A stretch of 64,000 nt of DNA from Symsagittifera roscoffensis (lineage: Eukaryota > Xenacoelomorpha > Acoela > Convolutidae). The notes beneath the pieces are model-generated. The model made no database searches and was not told the DNA's origin. It was given only the letters and a program-made list of their open reading frames with translations. Below, piece after piece: positions 44,301 through 59,300 of the stretch (positions are counted from its first letter, which is position 1; the number at the start of each line of letters is the position of its first letter). The DNA is taken from assembly GCF_963678635.1 (NCBI RefSeq), contig NC_087067.1, positions 36,650,686-36,714,685 of the forward strand, read 5' to 3'. The translations under genes and the position numbers were made by a program.

Positions 44301-47300
44301 AAGACAAATTTTTTAATATTACCAAAATTTACTTTTAGAAAAAGTCAACCCGTCGTAAAACAAAACTGTACCAATCTTAAAAAATCTAAATATGTTTTAG
44401 TGTTTGTAAACAGTTTTTGTTTTAAATCATAAATTCAAAAAAAAAATACAAAAAAAAATATTTGAATGAGTAGTTTATATAAATATTTGGTGATTCCTTG
44501 TTTTTCGAGGATCATTTCTGTTATTGTTTTTTCTTCACCTGAAACACCAAAAATAACCTTAGGCAACTAATTTGTTTTCAAAACAAGATCATCAAAATCT
44601 TTTTTGGATCTTTAACATTTTCCTTACGATTGATTAATTTTTTCGCAAGGCTTAATCTTGCAAATAAATTTTAAACTTAAACTAACTTCATTAGAAATTG
44701 GATCTTTGAGTTCTACTTTTACATTCTTCATTTCTATATTTTTCAATAAAATTCTTAACTCAGCTTTATTTTAAGATCAGCTCACCAAAGCTTTCCTTAG
44801 ATCATTTAAAAAACACAATCTCGCCTCTTAATCCTAAGTCTCTAACAACCCAAAACGTTGAATAACTCTCCAACTTTCACAAACAACCCATGACTAAATG
44901 GAAAGTTTCCCGAAAATTACCAAGAAAATTATACAAAACAGTGAAGAGCACCGGTTACTCATCCTTCACTTGAATCCCACCTCTTAACCGACCCAGACCT
45001 AAAACAAATCTTAGAACTAGTAGGAACTAAAATAGTATCTAACGATTTTCTTCTCTTCTACGTTTACCTGAACCTTGTGGATAAGTTTACTCTTCTTCAA
45101 GCCTTGATATCATATCGATTCCCTTTTAATTAAGTTAAGATTACATAAATGTAAAGAACATCACATTCGTTTGAGAGCAGTAACGAATCGTTCATTTGAA
45201 CCGATATACTCTCCCTCCAATCCGTCTTGTCTCGGCAAAACGACCTAAGGATTAGGATAACCTCACAAAAAGAGTAAAGAATAACTGTTTATGAAAAAAA
45301 CTGACATCTGGATTTTGCATCAATGGTTCTAACATTCATGTTACCACCTTACTTAGAAAACGAACTTTCTGATGTTTCAAAAACGACGCTACTTCTAAAT
45401 CCGACTCGGCAAATATACGAAACCTTGAAACTGTTCGAGATCTACTAAACAATAAAAACAAACAGGTCAACAATCAACGATATTTTTCTGAATTAGAAGT
45501 TACAACAGCATCATCTATAAAAAATAAACGGAGAATAAAAAAGACACTTAACAGAAAAACAGTACGATTAATTAGATGGAATCATTTCAAAGACATATTG
45601 AAATTTTTATACTAAATGTCATACCGCATACGAAATGATTCAATAGCCTCTATAATAACTCTATTCTCCTAATCGTCATCGGTTCCACTACTGACCCATA
45701 AAAAGGACAAGTACAGTTTTGCCATATTCCAATTCTACATTTGTTTCAGAATGGCAAGAGCCCATGCCAACCAGCATTTCCAGAAGTCAGAAATAAAAAG
45801 ACAGATACTAGTTCCCTTTCTACTAAACCTTTTTATTATAACATCACAATATGGCGTATTCACTATTGAAATTTTAACAACATTTCGAACAAAAAAGCAG
45901 GGCAAATTGAAAACAAACGGATGGGAAACAACTCAATTTCTGAAAAGTTGTTGTAGAACACATTCAGAAAATTCAGCATCAAAATTACAACGAGCAACTT
46001 CAAAATTCATAAGCGATGTTCTGTCAGTTATCTAAAGTTCTTTTCACAATTCTCAGACTCAATTCACGAGAAACTCCTAGACGTAGATGTTTCACAAAGC
46101 ATAAAAAGTGGTTAAAAACTATTAGCATCGTTAATAGTAATTTTTTATCCAGTAACAATCCAGAAAACAGAAATTTCGTACATACTCTGATGTAGAAAAA
46201 ACCTTATCAGATAAGAGATTACGTATAAGACAAAGAATTACATTATCCAACGAATTTTGATATAACGAACGATATTTCTAGTTCAGCTATTCAAACAATC
46301 TCAGCTAATAAAAACTATCTAAGAGTAACTACAATAAATTGAGATAACATTCCTTTAAACTATAACACGAAGTTTCACAATACGACAGTAGATAATACCT
46401 TAAATTCAACATTTGTAAGCAAACAAGATAATCTGAATGGAACTACAATATTGAAACACAGGGATATTCAAACACCATCACGTTCACCAATGATGAAATT
46501 GTTGAAACTCAGCCAGCAACAATACAGCAAACTGTATCACCTATTCATTCAACATTTACAACAAAACATAAGGAAACAAAACCCCGTTCCCGCAAACAGG
46601 AATGCAACCAGCGGTTAAGCCAACAGTTTTGTTTAAAACCCACTAATGAATTAGGAATTACATAAGTCAAAAACCCAGAAAGCATTCTGTTATTCATCCA
46701 AAATAAACAAAAGGAATTGAATTAGCAAATCAGAACTACGATTGTTTTAGAAAAAAAAAGTTAATCGCCCAATTGCACGACCATTTTTAACACAATGTAT
46801 CATGAAAACAATTATAATCAATGGTTAACTATGAACTCAAATCAACAATCTGTAAATTTGCATGATAAAAGAAACACTCACAGAGACCGCACTGAAAAAA
46901 AATCCATTTTTAAAACAAAATAATAACTACCCAAATATTGAAAAATCTAACCTAAATCTGTCACTTTTTTCAGAAGATTAAGATTACTTCCATCAAATTT
47001 AACAACAAAACCATAATCAACTAGAATTTTAATGGAAAAATATTGGTGAGCCAGACGAAATTTATCATAGAGATTTTTTGAACCCTATATAAATACATCA
47101 ATAAATCAAGCAACAGAACTTAATTTAAGCCAACAAATAACCAGCTAAAAACACAATACCTAATGCATACTCAAGATTAGCAACCAGAAACAATGCCATT
47201 AACATTTTATTTACAACAACACGAAAATAGTTGAATCAACAGACAAAAATTACACCAATACGACATAGCGCAATCAGCCCAAATTACGTTGAGTCCAGAC

Positions 47301-50300
47301 CACATAGGTAGATCTTCTATCACCTAAAGCAAACCCCAAATATGTTTCAACATGAAAAGATCTTGAATACCTATATGAAGACTATCTGAACGCTGTTGTA
47401 GCCAATTTATAATTCAATGTAGGCCAACAACCAATGAATTCACATCTCATTCAAAAATGGATTTACAGCCGTAAAGCAAATTACACACCATACTCGATGG
47501 TGCAGCTCACAAATTGTAATCCAGTTCGACCATAAGAAATCAAATCACATTGAAAACGTTTCACCTGGGAACTCTCAAAAAAGTTTGATCCAGAAAAAAA
47601 AACAAGCAACTTTAGAGTTTTATGAAAACAAAAGTCGCTTTGAACTATGAAACGAAATTATAAAACAAACTCGAAACCAAAAGAAACTACAAAACAACTC
47701 GCTGTGAGAATAAAAACCCTGGTACAAAGAAATTATTCCCTGAACACCCACAATTACAAAAACACAAAAAGGACACAAATCCTAAGATGCTTTTAGCGCC
47801 ACAATAAATAAATTAGTACAAAAGAAAAAAGCATCAAATCTATCATCAATTCGCAAACAGGATAACGAGTTCCGCAAATTTGCAGACAAATTAGAACAAG
47901 CAGAATTTACAGTAAAGTTAGAAGAAACTTGAAACAAAATGTATCAAAAATTCAAACATTTTCGTCACATATAAAAATAAATTGACTCAGAGTGTGATTT
48001 AGCGGAAAAAAAACAGTTCAATTACTTAACATAAGCGGACAGGACCCAGGACTGTAAACCAAAAACAACACGATAAATTAAACAGACCACACAAATACAA
48101 AGAACCTAATAAGTCTTTTTATCAAAACTTGAAAAAACATCAAATTTTACCTACTAAAATTATACAAAGTAACAGTAACTCAGCAAAACCGCTACCATCT
48201 AGCTATAGTAACAAGAGAAACAATCAAAACATAATATTACTAGAGGAAGTTCCCACTTCGAAAATTTTTAAATCAATTTTCACAAAAGAGATATAGCGTT
48301 TCTAATAGCCACAATAGCCAACAGGGATACAATTACCCAATATCAAGTTCAAACACAGGTACTTATTCTTATTATAATACAGTATTTTCATATTCAAACA
48401 ATAGATTTTTTCAAACGATAGATCAAGAAATTTTTCAAATAACCGCAATAGGAACTAATCAAACAACAGATATAAGAACTACCCTAACAACAGAAATAGG
48501 AGCTATTCGAAAGATGATTCAAAACAGTAACTATAACCACAGTTCACATGAAAAATCAAATAAAGACAGAAGTAGAGGCAATAATTGTCAAAATAGATCA
48601 ACAAGGATTTAGTCGCCATCACCACATAGAAATAATTTACAATGAACGAATAAACAAAACCAAAATAATAGAAAAGCACACCAAAACACTATCGACAGTT
48701 TATGCAAGTTTAATCTAAGACGTAGCGGGAATTGTGACCAACGAAACTTCAGAACTTCAAATGAATCAACTACAATGTTAAAGCACTGGCGACGAAAGTC
48801 ACACCGATAACACATTAGATATTAATATAATAAAAAATGAACATGAATATGAAAACCTCGTTCATTCTGACAACTACCAGAACGAATAGTTTGAGAGTAG
48901 GCATCATGAACTAAACACGAATCAAACAACATCTGAAAAATATACCCCCCACATATTGTCGAAAACCATAATAAACTAAACAATGAATGCCAAAAAAACT
49001 CCCCCAAAAAGCGTCCAAATAAAAAAGTACACTGATCTCAGCTACTACTGATCAAGTTCCCGAATCTGAACACAGTTTGAACAACCAGAGAAAAATTTTC
49101 AATCAAATTTCCACTTTTTCTATTCGCGACTACCTTTCAATCTGAAAACCAAACCAAAGCTTGAACTAGAACTGCACGTCCTAATTCAAAACCTTCAGAT
49201 GAAAAACAAGCAACACCTTCATGTTTGACTTTTATTACAATCGTCTTCTACTCAATACAAAAATCAACCATATTTAATGACTTCAGACCCCAGAAATCCC
49301 CCCTAAAAATAAAGAAAATTTGCCTAAAAAACTCTCCTATATTTTACAAGATCTTTCAGCCTGAAGTAATCTACTGCACGAAGATCTTTGGTGTTTCTAT
49401 AAATCAAAACACGAATTAGCAACATAATCTCAAACCGTTCAGACTGGTTTTCAACAAAACTTTCCTTTATCTAACTCACTTGTCGAAAATTAAGGAACAA
49501 TTCAACCCCACACGCTACAACTCCGAAAAATTCAGGAAAATTTCGGTAAATTGAAATCACTTCTCGAATGCTCACTTTCAAATCAGTTGTTCATCTTTTT
49601 AATTGAAACCTAATAAGTTTAATTCAATTCCTACCAACTTTTTCTATATAAATTTTTGCCATTTTTTTTAACTGACACCTTGGAATTTATAATAGTAAAT
49701 GTTCTGGTTTTGTTATTCAATTTGCCAATTTCTACGTTTCATCGCGAACCTATATTTCCCCTCTCTCCAACCCTAGACCGCCTAATCCGGTACGACATTA
49801 ACCAATACCTTTTCTCCTGATACTTTTTGCAATCTCCCCGACTGTAATAGCTGCCTGATATTAGCACTTCATAAATTTCTCAAAAAAGCAATAATTGCCC
49901 TAAAAGTAGCTATAATTTTGATAATCAGTTTTGTCAAAGACTACTAACAAGAACATATTTTTTCTTAAATTTAACTGACAAATAAACAAAAATATGTATT
50001 AAGGTTGCTAATCAAACCTCAAAAACAGATTCCCCATTTGTCAACCCATCCCAAAAACCTGACCAAAATCCATGCACAGTCAATAAATCAAACATACAGC
50101 CAACGCATAAAAAATATCTACCTTTGTCAGAACCACTTACCCATGCACGTCACAACGCAACTCTACGCACATTTAAATAAACCACAATACGAACCGACAT
50201 TTAATCTCTAACCACCATTATCACAAGACATAAACCGATTTCGACATCAATCGACAGACAAATTGTTCACTTACGACCTAAAAGAAGTTTAGCTACACCA

Positions 50301-53300
50301 CGAGTATTCAATTCAGCATACCCTCGTTACCTGCTTCATCCACTTCTTTAATCCTACCAACTTGCTTAACATCGGACTAACTTGGTTCAACTCCAACCTC
50401 TGAACAAATAAGAAAAAACCCATTCAACACCCCAACCTCGTCATACAGACTTCTGTATTGGATGAACTACACAATTCCCCACGGCTAACCAAGCCTAGCT
50501 AACAAAGCAATCGAGAATTTTTCTGGTGAAATTTTATCAACTCTACCAGAAACACTTTTCTATCAGTAACGAGTACGAGTATCTCATCGCTAAATACTTT
50601 TCCCACAAATTTCCAACAACGTCTGAATGACATATATCAAAACACACAAAATATACTAAATACTCAAACAACAAAATACCAAAAAAACCTTACGCCTATT
50701 TTGCATCACCTTCGTAGCACTTCTTCCTGTATTCAGTCAACATCTAGATAGCATCCGTTTCCACAGTTGGGCCTTAAATAGATTACAATATAGACACGAT
50801 AATCTGAAAGATATACACGATCCTAATTTTCAAATATTATCTCAACAAATTCTGGTGCTTGAAGTCAAAAAAAAATAAAACTGATTTAACTTACATATCA
50901 CTCATTACCACTACCTCAACCAGACAAAAGGCACAATCTTTGCCTCCTCACTTTGTTTGTTAAGAACTAATTTACAAATACGACAGATACACTAAAAAGA
51001 CCACTGGATATACATCTTCTTACAATCCATTTTCAGGACTGTCATGCACATGTGTTTTTTTGTTTTTGTAATCATTTAATATTTTTTACCTTCTCGCTCA
51101 TTTCGAGCCAATAGTTCAAGACAACCCATTTCCACGTACAGGAAAACAAGATCTCCTAGTGACACAATTTGATTGTCAAGACAATCAACAAAAAAAACAT
51201 CGCATAAAAATCTGCGAAAAAACATGTAACATAAGGTGAAACAGAACAACAAGCAGTCAAAATAACCAATGTCATGGCTACACTTTGCTGCAAGGCCCGC
51301 GCTTTATTCATTGTAGACCATATAATCAGAGAAAAGTTCTCTCAAAAGAAAGTACAATATACACAATTTCAGAAGAAAACAAAAAAGACTAGATCTTGAA
51401 AGATTTTACCGAAGCAAAATTGAAAGACTACTACATCTCAATCCTTAGGGCTGGAAAAGGGAAATTAATCAAATAAAATTAGTTCAAAACTAAGAAAAAA
51501 CCCGAACGCTTGTAAATTTTCAATTTTTTCTGAACTCAACACATCAGCATCAACTTGAACAAACTCAAGGCCATATAAAACTCGACAAAAAATAACCGAA
51601 CCATGGCACACACGTTAAATTAGCCTATGATCTCTACCATAAAACAAGATATCTCCTTTTGGAATAAATGAATCATCAAATTGTAAAGCTAGCACGAAAA
51701 TAACTGGATAGTAAGAACTAATAATTTTTGATTGGAAAAATTTCAAACTAGTCTTATAAACACTAATGTAGATTATGCATATCAAGTTATCCGCAAAATT
51801 CTTCAAAATGATCAAGGATTTTGCTACCCCACAACTCGCACACAGGGAACCCTTGTTTGCACCCTTTTTCAAGTACCTAAAATTCAAGCAAGAATGATTA
51901 AATTTCACAAAAAAAATCTTTCAAAGAATCTATGCCAATTGACCAAGTACAACCTCATAGAAAAGTCTAAGCTGCAAGTCGTTAAAAAAAAATGAAGGAA
52001 TTGAGAACATATTTACAATTTTTCAATTATACCGAGAAACAAAATTCGCATGTAAGTATTAGAAACCACTAAATAAAACCCAATATTCCGAAATCTTAAT
52101 TGAATACGAAAAAATGGAAAACTCATAAATTTCGAACACACCACAAATCAAAACAAAGACAATGAAAAACCATAAAACTGGCTTCTCAGATGTCTACAAG
52201 CCAGATTAGATTTGATATTTTAAAGATAAAAAAATCTTCATTTAACCAAATGGAGAAAAATTGCGCCCGTAAGACAATTCTCCAATCAAAACTTTTAGTC
52301 TTCTTCACATCAAAAATGAATTACTAGCCTTTTTACTATGGCCTTATTACATTCTAGAACCATTGACTGTCTTATGCGCATTGTTTAACTTCATTGGTCT
52401 TTTTTATTTTCTTTTCTTAAAGAAACCTACAACACATGTGCAATGCATACACAAGTCAACCAACAAGCCAGTGTAGCAAGCATGTAAGTCACCGAAATTT
52501 TAAAAGAATTTTCTTTACCTCAATTAATAAAATAGCACTAGACGCGCAATTTATTGAATACAAAAAACTATCAACAAAACGAAACACATAAAAGACTCCA
52601 AAAAACAACACACACGCCACCACATTTATACAATTTATCAAATCATAATCATTTACAAAACAACGCACAAAGAAGTGATAAAACCCAATTTCCTTAACGT
52701 CACAATTTCATCAGAACAATCGCGGTCCCATCTCAATGTTAAATATCAGCCACAAAATACTGAAAAAAAACATCTGAGAACAAAATTCAAAAACTTCTCA
52801 CAGTTAAGTATTGTTCTCAAAACAACAATGATTTTAGTCCACGATGATCCGCCAATATGGATCTAAACGTCGTTTTCTCCGCTTATTCTTCCTGTTTCTA
52901 GCATTAAAAACGATGTCATTTCCGATCTCACTTCTTCTTAGCTGCCAGTGTTCAATTCCTATTTTTCAAATTTTTTACCCAACTCCTTATCTTAGATGCA
53001 CTCTTACGATTCTATAAACCAGCCACCGACACTTGATGAACTTCATAATCGAGTCCCACTACTAACTTCTCATAACCAAGTTTTTCCCCCAAAAAATCCC
53101 ACAGTCTCAGTAATAAACCTCTCCACTCCCAGTTCCTTTTATTTTGATGTAATCCCGAACCCTTCTCCTCTCTTCAGTACTGTACCTGATACCAAAGCCT
53201 TATGACAATTGACTAAATAGAACACGACCTAGACGACTTATCAAACACCAGCAACATGTTCAATATTTTGACCAACAAATTACAATTCCTCAACTAACGC

Positions 53301-56300
53301 ACTCAGCATCACCCTATCCATCCGTAATACTCCCACCCGTGCACAATGCATCTTCACGAAACTAAAGTACCCCACTGACCCACCTCAAATCTTAACCAAC
53401 GGACCATCATCATGACGACTCCTCCGATGCAACCACCCTAGACACACTAACACTTCTAACTCCTTGCATGAAAAGCTCACCTTTTCCCCAAAAACGACGA
53501 TAACAATAACGAACTCCAAAGCCAACTCAACTCCCTCGTTGATCTAGACTCCCTTGTCCTTATCTTCTCGTGATAGATTTTTTTACAATTTCACTAGTCT
53601 TTAAAATTAAAGACTAGTGAAATTCGTCAAGCTGAGTCAGTAAGTGGTCGTCTCAGCATTCCAATGTGCCAAAAAACGGACTCTGGTCATAAGACAGAGA
53701 ATTTTATAAAACCTTACTGCATCAACTAACTAACGCAATACAGATTGTTCTAATGTTGGATTATCGTATGATCCTATTCGATTTATTGCACAAAAATCTA
53801 ACCAATTTTTAATCACACACTACCACCACACAGTAATATGCTATTTGGAAGAATCACATTGTCATACAGATCCAGCACTTATTTCACAAGAAACAGATAT
53901 TTGTTATTAAAACCGATTTTATTTTTGACCTAGATAGAAGTAACAAAAAATTTGACTAAGTAATTGATCACGCACTACAGAAACTAAGGCATACGAACCT
54001 TATTTCACTAAATTTGATTATTTTCAACTTACCTTCAACTTTTTCGTCCTAAAAGAACGCAAAATCAGCTGCTCGCATGAAGTTATACTGATAACAAAAA
54101 TAACTCACACGCACACTCAATATCGCTTCATACACAGACTCTTCATTCAAGTTTCCCCTCACAAAATCCTCATCACCGATAAATTTAAGTAATTTGAAAA
54201 ATTCCTCACCCTATTTTCTCAAATTTTATTACTGTAATAAAACCACTAACCTGCACGGCATCCTTAGTAATTATGATCCAGTGCGTCAAATCTACAATTT
54301 TGCCCCCTCTCAAACAATTTCCCACTGACGATTCCCGCCCCATTCTCAACCGACTCTGGTCTTAACTGTAAGACAGAGAATTTTATAAAACCTTACTGCA
54401 TCAACTAACTAACGCAATACAGATTGTTCTAATGTTGGATTATCGTATGATCCTATTCGATTTATTGCACAAAAATCTAACCAATTTTTAATCACACACT
54501 ACCACCACACAGTAATTTGCTATTTGGAAGAATCACATTGTCATACAGATCCAGCACTTATTTCACAAGAAACAGATATTTGTTATTAAAACCGATTTTA
54601 TTTTTGACCTAGATAGAAGTAACAAAAAATTTGACTAAGTAATTGATCACGCACTACAGAAACTAAGGCATACGAACCTTATTTCACTAAATTTGATTAT
54701 TTTCAACTTACCTTCAACTTTTTCGTCCTAAAAGAACGCAAAATCAGCTGCTCGCATGAAGTTATACTGATAACAAAAATAACTCACACGCACACTCAAT
54801 ATCGCTTCATACACAGACTCTTCATTCAAGTTTCCCCTCACAAAATCCTCATCACCGATAAATTTAAGTAATTTGAAAAATTCCTCACCCTATTTTCTCA
54901 AATTTTATTACTGTAATAAAACCACTAACCTGCACGGCATCCTTAGTAATTATGATCCAGTGCGTCAAATCTACAATTTTGCCCCCTCTCAAACAATTTC
55001 CCACTGACGATTCCCGCCCCATTCTCAACCCGCATGAAAACATCCAGCCTTTAGAATTTTACTTCTAGAAAACATTCGCAATGTAAAAGTTAACCACAAT
55101 CTCTAAATTTTCTTTCAAAGTACTCACCATTAATTCGCAGTAACTCAAGATTAAATTAAACTCATCCGAGCACTTAAACTTCCCTGGCCACTCTTAAGAT
55201 ATAAAAAAGTAATTATCAAGCTTGCAAAGCTCCTTTTGCAACTACCCACGATTGAAAATAACCTTCCTAATGGATTTTTTTTATTCAATTTTGACTAATT
55301 ATTCTCAAAAATTTTGTCCCCTATTTCTTCACTTCTGTTTCACCAACTTTTCTCTAAGTTTCACCAATTATTTGTACAAGCACAAAACAAAATAAAAAAC
55401 TAAGTTTAAGGGTAAAAACTCCAAAAATAAAATTAACTACTGGCCGTAAAATCTCGAAATGAAAAAAAAACTTGCAACACAGCAAAAATTAAATTAAAAC
55501 ACGCAGTAACACTTCTATACAATGATTTAAATTAATAATGAGTAAAAATTAGGATACAAACACTCTTCCAGTATTTCGCGTATCTCTCCACTATGATAAT
55601 TGTAAGCAAATGATTTTGTAGGTTGTCAAATTAACTGACAACAACTTTAACACGCTTTTACACGTTTCAAACTTTTCTTAAGCCCGGTTGGAAGAAGGAA
55701 TTAAAACTAAGCCTAAATAACCAGCCAGTATCGCAGCAAAGGCATCCATTGAACATGAACAATAGCACGCTCGATATTGAATTCCGAGAACGGATTCTAG
55801 TCTTTGACGTTTCACACAGAGAAGTCAAACCCTATCTCGCTATATGATCAATAAGTAGTCGAGAATGCACGTAGTCTCGCTCTACTTCACGAAATCGACA
55901 CATAATTAGTAGGAGTCTGCAACCTCGATACGATCTTCTAGCTCATTACTAATCTCTTGAATCTCTATCTCTCCCGGCAACAAGTACTTCACTGACAACG
56001 AGCAACTGCCACTCTTCGCTAAAAATTTAGAAAACACCCCATCCATCCTTCACAAGAAAACTTTGATTCAAAAACTTCCTAAGCCCCGGATGGGAGAAAA
56101 TCACTTTAAAACAAGTATTTTATATATTCAATTGTTTTCTTTGATAATTATCACTGTTACGGATTTAGAACTAACCAATCATGGTCCATTAAAAAAACTT
56201 ATGATAAATTGTAAAGCTGGAACTCTTTATAGTTTCAGTCAGAGAAAAAATAATATATTTTAGAAAGCAGTTGCTCTTCGTCTACTCTAACTTCGCATGA

Positions 56301-59300
56301 CTACCGGTATATACTACTTCTAGTGAGACTAAGAAATACAAGAGTAAGTTTTCGATAGGTATTAGACAAGAAGTCTGAAATAGGATTAGATAAGTGACGC
56401 ACAGACTGTGTATTTTATTCGAAATTGCTCTGTGAGAAGGCCACCCCGCACTTGAACTCAATCTTACAAAATCAATCAATTCTGACAGCTTAGAAAAATG
56501 ATTGCATTCTGAACTATTTAACCTAAACAAACTATAATTAATGTTTCTCACGAAAGCAACCAGTTTTGTAAAGTACCGAAAAATAGTTTATAATCTAATC
56601 AATTTCACCTCAATTTTGACTAATCTATTCAAGATATAGTTTCAAGGAAACACAGCTGCAACAAATGATAATTTCAGGGTAAATTCAACTTCTTTGCCAG
56701 AATTACTGCACTAAAAGTCACTGAAAAAAAACGTTCATTCAAAGAAAAGGTGTGTCTCTAGACAAGTTTGTGTTTTTTGAGTGCAATAATCAGAATGAAA
56801 GGTTTTTTTTGCGGTTTCTACAGCCTATCTTTGTCTCCTTATGAAATGATACACTACGCTGATCGAAATCGTAAAAAATGAAAAAAGAAGAGATTGAAGA
56901 GCACTCGAGCAGAGCTAGCTTATTGTCAGAAGAGTTGAAAGTAACTAGAAAAAAATCTAAAAATTAAACAGGCGAAACTTCGCTTCGCAAACACCAGCGA
57001 GAACACGAGAGAAAGCAGCGCTAAAAAGAGTAATGAAAAAGTAGAAAAAGCTTCGAATTAAAATTTTTTTAAAATCGTTTACGTATCCGATTCGATCTGC
57101 GATCTAAAAATTAAGAGTCTCACGCACTCAACAACTCAACCGTGTATGTTTAACTAATCACAAACACTAGCCACAAATAAAGCGGGAAACAGATGCCATG
57201 AAGTTCTAATGCTGCATATTTGCAAGTTCGCTTTCAAAACGAAGGTTCGTACTAATACACTACAGTTCCCATGCCATAATTGTAATAAACTCTAGCAAAA
57301 AAAGTGAAGAACAAAATCAAACAAGTTAAAAAAAACGCGATTTATATAAATAACAGTCAATTTTAAGATCAAAAATTCTACCCGCATTTTAAAAAAATAA
57401 AATAAAAGAAAAATTTTACAATTTTCTGAAAAATACAAAGGTAATTATGGGTTCTTTAGTTTCGGGAAAGCTACAGTGAAAGGAAAAGATTGAAGCAAGA
57501 TAAGCGCATTATCAGGGAACCGGGGAAACATTCACAAAGCTAAACACACAAACACACACACAGAGAAGCACACAGATAAAGACATAGATTTGATTAACAG
57601 AGAGACGAAGCTGCGGAACGCAAACAAAAGCAAGGAAAATGGAAACAAGATATCTAAAAAGGCAAAACGAAGTGAAATAAGGAAAAGATTAAAAATACAC
57701 CTTCAAGTTTCTTTGTTGAGACCAGGAGTATCAAGTTTTCAAATCTGCTCCACAGTTGCCTTTAATTTTTTTAAAAATAGCAACCAGCAAAGGAGCTACA
57801 ATTTTTATCAAACTGCCAATGTTATGCAGCAAAAACTCGACCAAAAAATATATATTTTTTAATGTTCCGGCTTTGAATATGCGACCTGTTGGTAAGGAGT
57901 TCACGTCCTCGAATCTGCGCTACGCCCGCTTTGAAGTGAACAAACTAGTGGCCCAGCGAATGCTAGATAAATCTACAAAACTTAACCTACCTACATTAAA
58001 TTTTTCATCTACCATCTACATCTATAATTTTTAATCATATATTGTACTGATATGGAGAAAAGTGGTTCTCATAGTTTCAAAAGTTGAACTTTACGCTAAA
58101 TCCTAGAGTTTCTCTGCTTAAGTAGATTAACCGCCTAATTAAAGGAGAAAACAGCTACTCCCTCTTTCAATTGAAGTCGTCATCTATAATTTGACCAGGC
58201 AGCTTACAAAAAAGCAAAAAGATTCCAAAAATCGATCAAAGTTTCAAAAAAGTGACTTTTAACAAATCCATAATTTTTTCTCTTCTAAAGCATGAAACTT
58301 TCTTCTGCTTGCTACATCCGAATTTTCAGATTTGGGATTTTCGCACCATGAATTTCTAGGTTGAACCCTTAATATCAGATTTAGCTAGTTTTTGAGAACA
58401 GTGACGATAGGACTTTTTCCGAAATCCATTTCAATTTTTCTACAAAAAAAAACAGGGAAAAAAGATTAAGCTAGAAAATACTAAACACCGTGATAGTTTT
58501 TAATGAACTATCAGTTTCAAAACCAGCAGGTTACATGTGAAAAAGAACTATCTTTCCAAAAAACCGAAAATTTTCAAAAATTGGACACTTTTCAAGGCCA
58601 TGTCTTTTTTCAAAACGCAGGGCATAGCCGCTTTCTCAGGTAAGGTTCGAGTAACTGTTTTTTTTTGGTTAAACCCTTTATCTCCAATTTGGCAGGGTAA
58701 TTGTGGAAAAATCAAAAAGTTTTAAAATTAACCTTAGTGTCAAAAAAATGGGCTTGTTTGAGGCCATATCTTTTTTCTAACATTTTTAAGGAATACCCGC
58801 TTGAGAAGGGAGATCCCCATAACTTGTTTCTTTTTTATTGAAATCTTCATCTCGGGATTGCGCAATTGTTATTTGAGAAAATTCAAAACAAATAGGTCTA
58901 AAATTCTCCTGCTAAAACTTTAGAAGGCCGTAGAACCCGAGATAAGATGAAAAATGATTATTGCGAAAATTTTCATTTTCTGTAAAAGTGCAACAATTTC
59001 CAGATATGGCGCAAAACAAAACAAAAAGCAACAAATCCCATATATTTTCCTAACTGATGTTTTTTAAACAGGGCCTTACACTAGCCAAAAACAAAAAAGC
59101 AACAACATATGCCATTAGTTTGTTTACAATTAAATAAGATAAATATTCTTAAATTAAAATATACCAAAAGTGCCACCAAGTGAGTGCTTTTACTTGCCAT
59201 TTAAATTAGAAAAAAAAATAATGTTTGTTTTTTAATAATAAATTCGTAATATTACAATACGCTTTGATGGTGTACTAATGAGCTTGAACTATAATAGGCC

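Larger units (their letters stand above)
43640..56560 (+). mobile_element. putative large LTR/retrovirus-like element with strong C-over-G strand bias
   Basis: Between the direct repeats, from about 44.7 to 56.0 kb, the + strand is rich in A and C and poor in G. For example, 53281-53340 has 25 C and 4 G, and 47641-47700 has 12 C and 5 G. Flanks do not show this. Coding remnants on the + strand include an Asn/Gln/Ser/Thr-rich frame (48300-48610) and an env-like series (50660-52440). No reverse transcriptase could be recognised by eye, so the class is inferred from repeats, bias and env-like order. It is heavily decayed. Confidence 0.45.
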
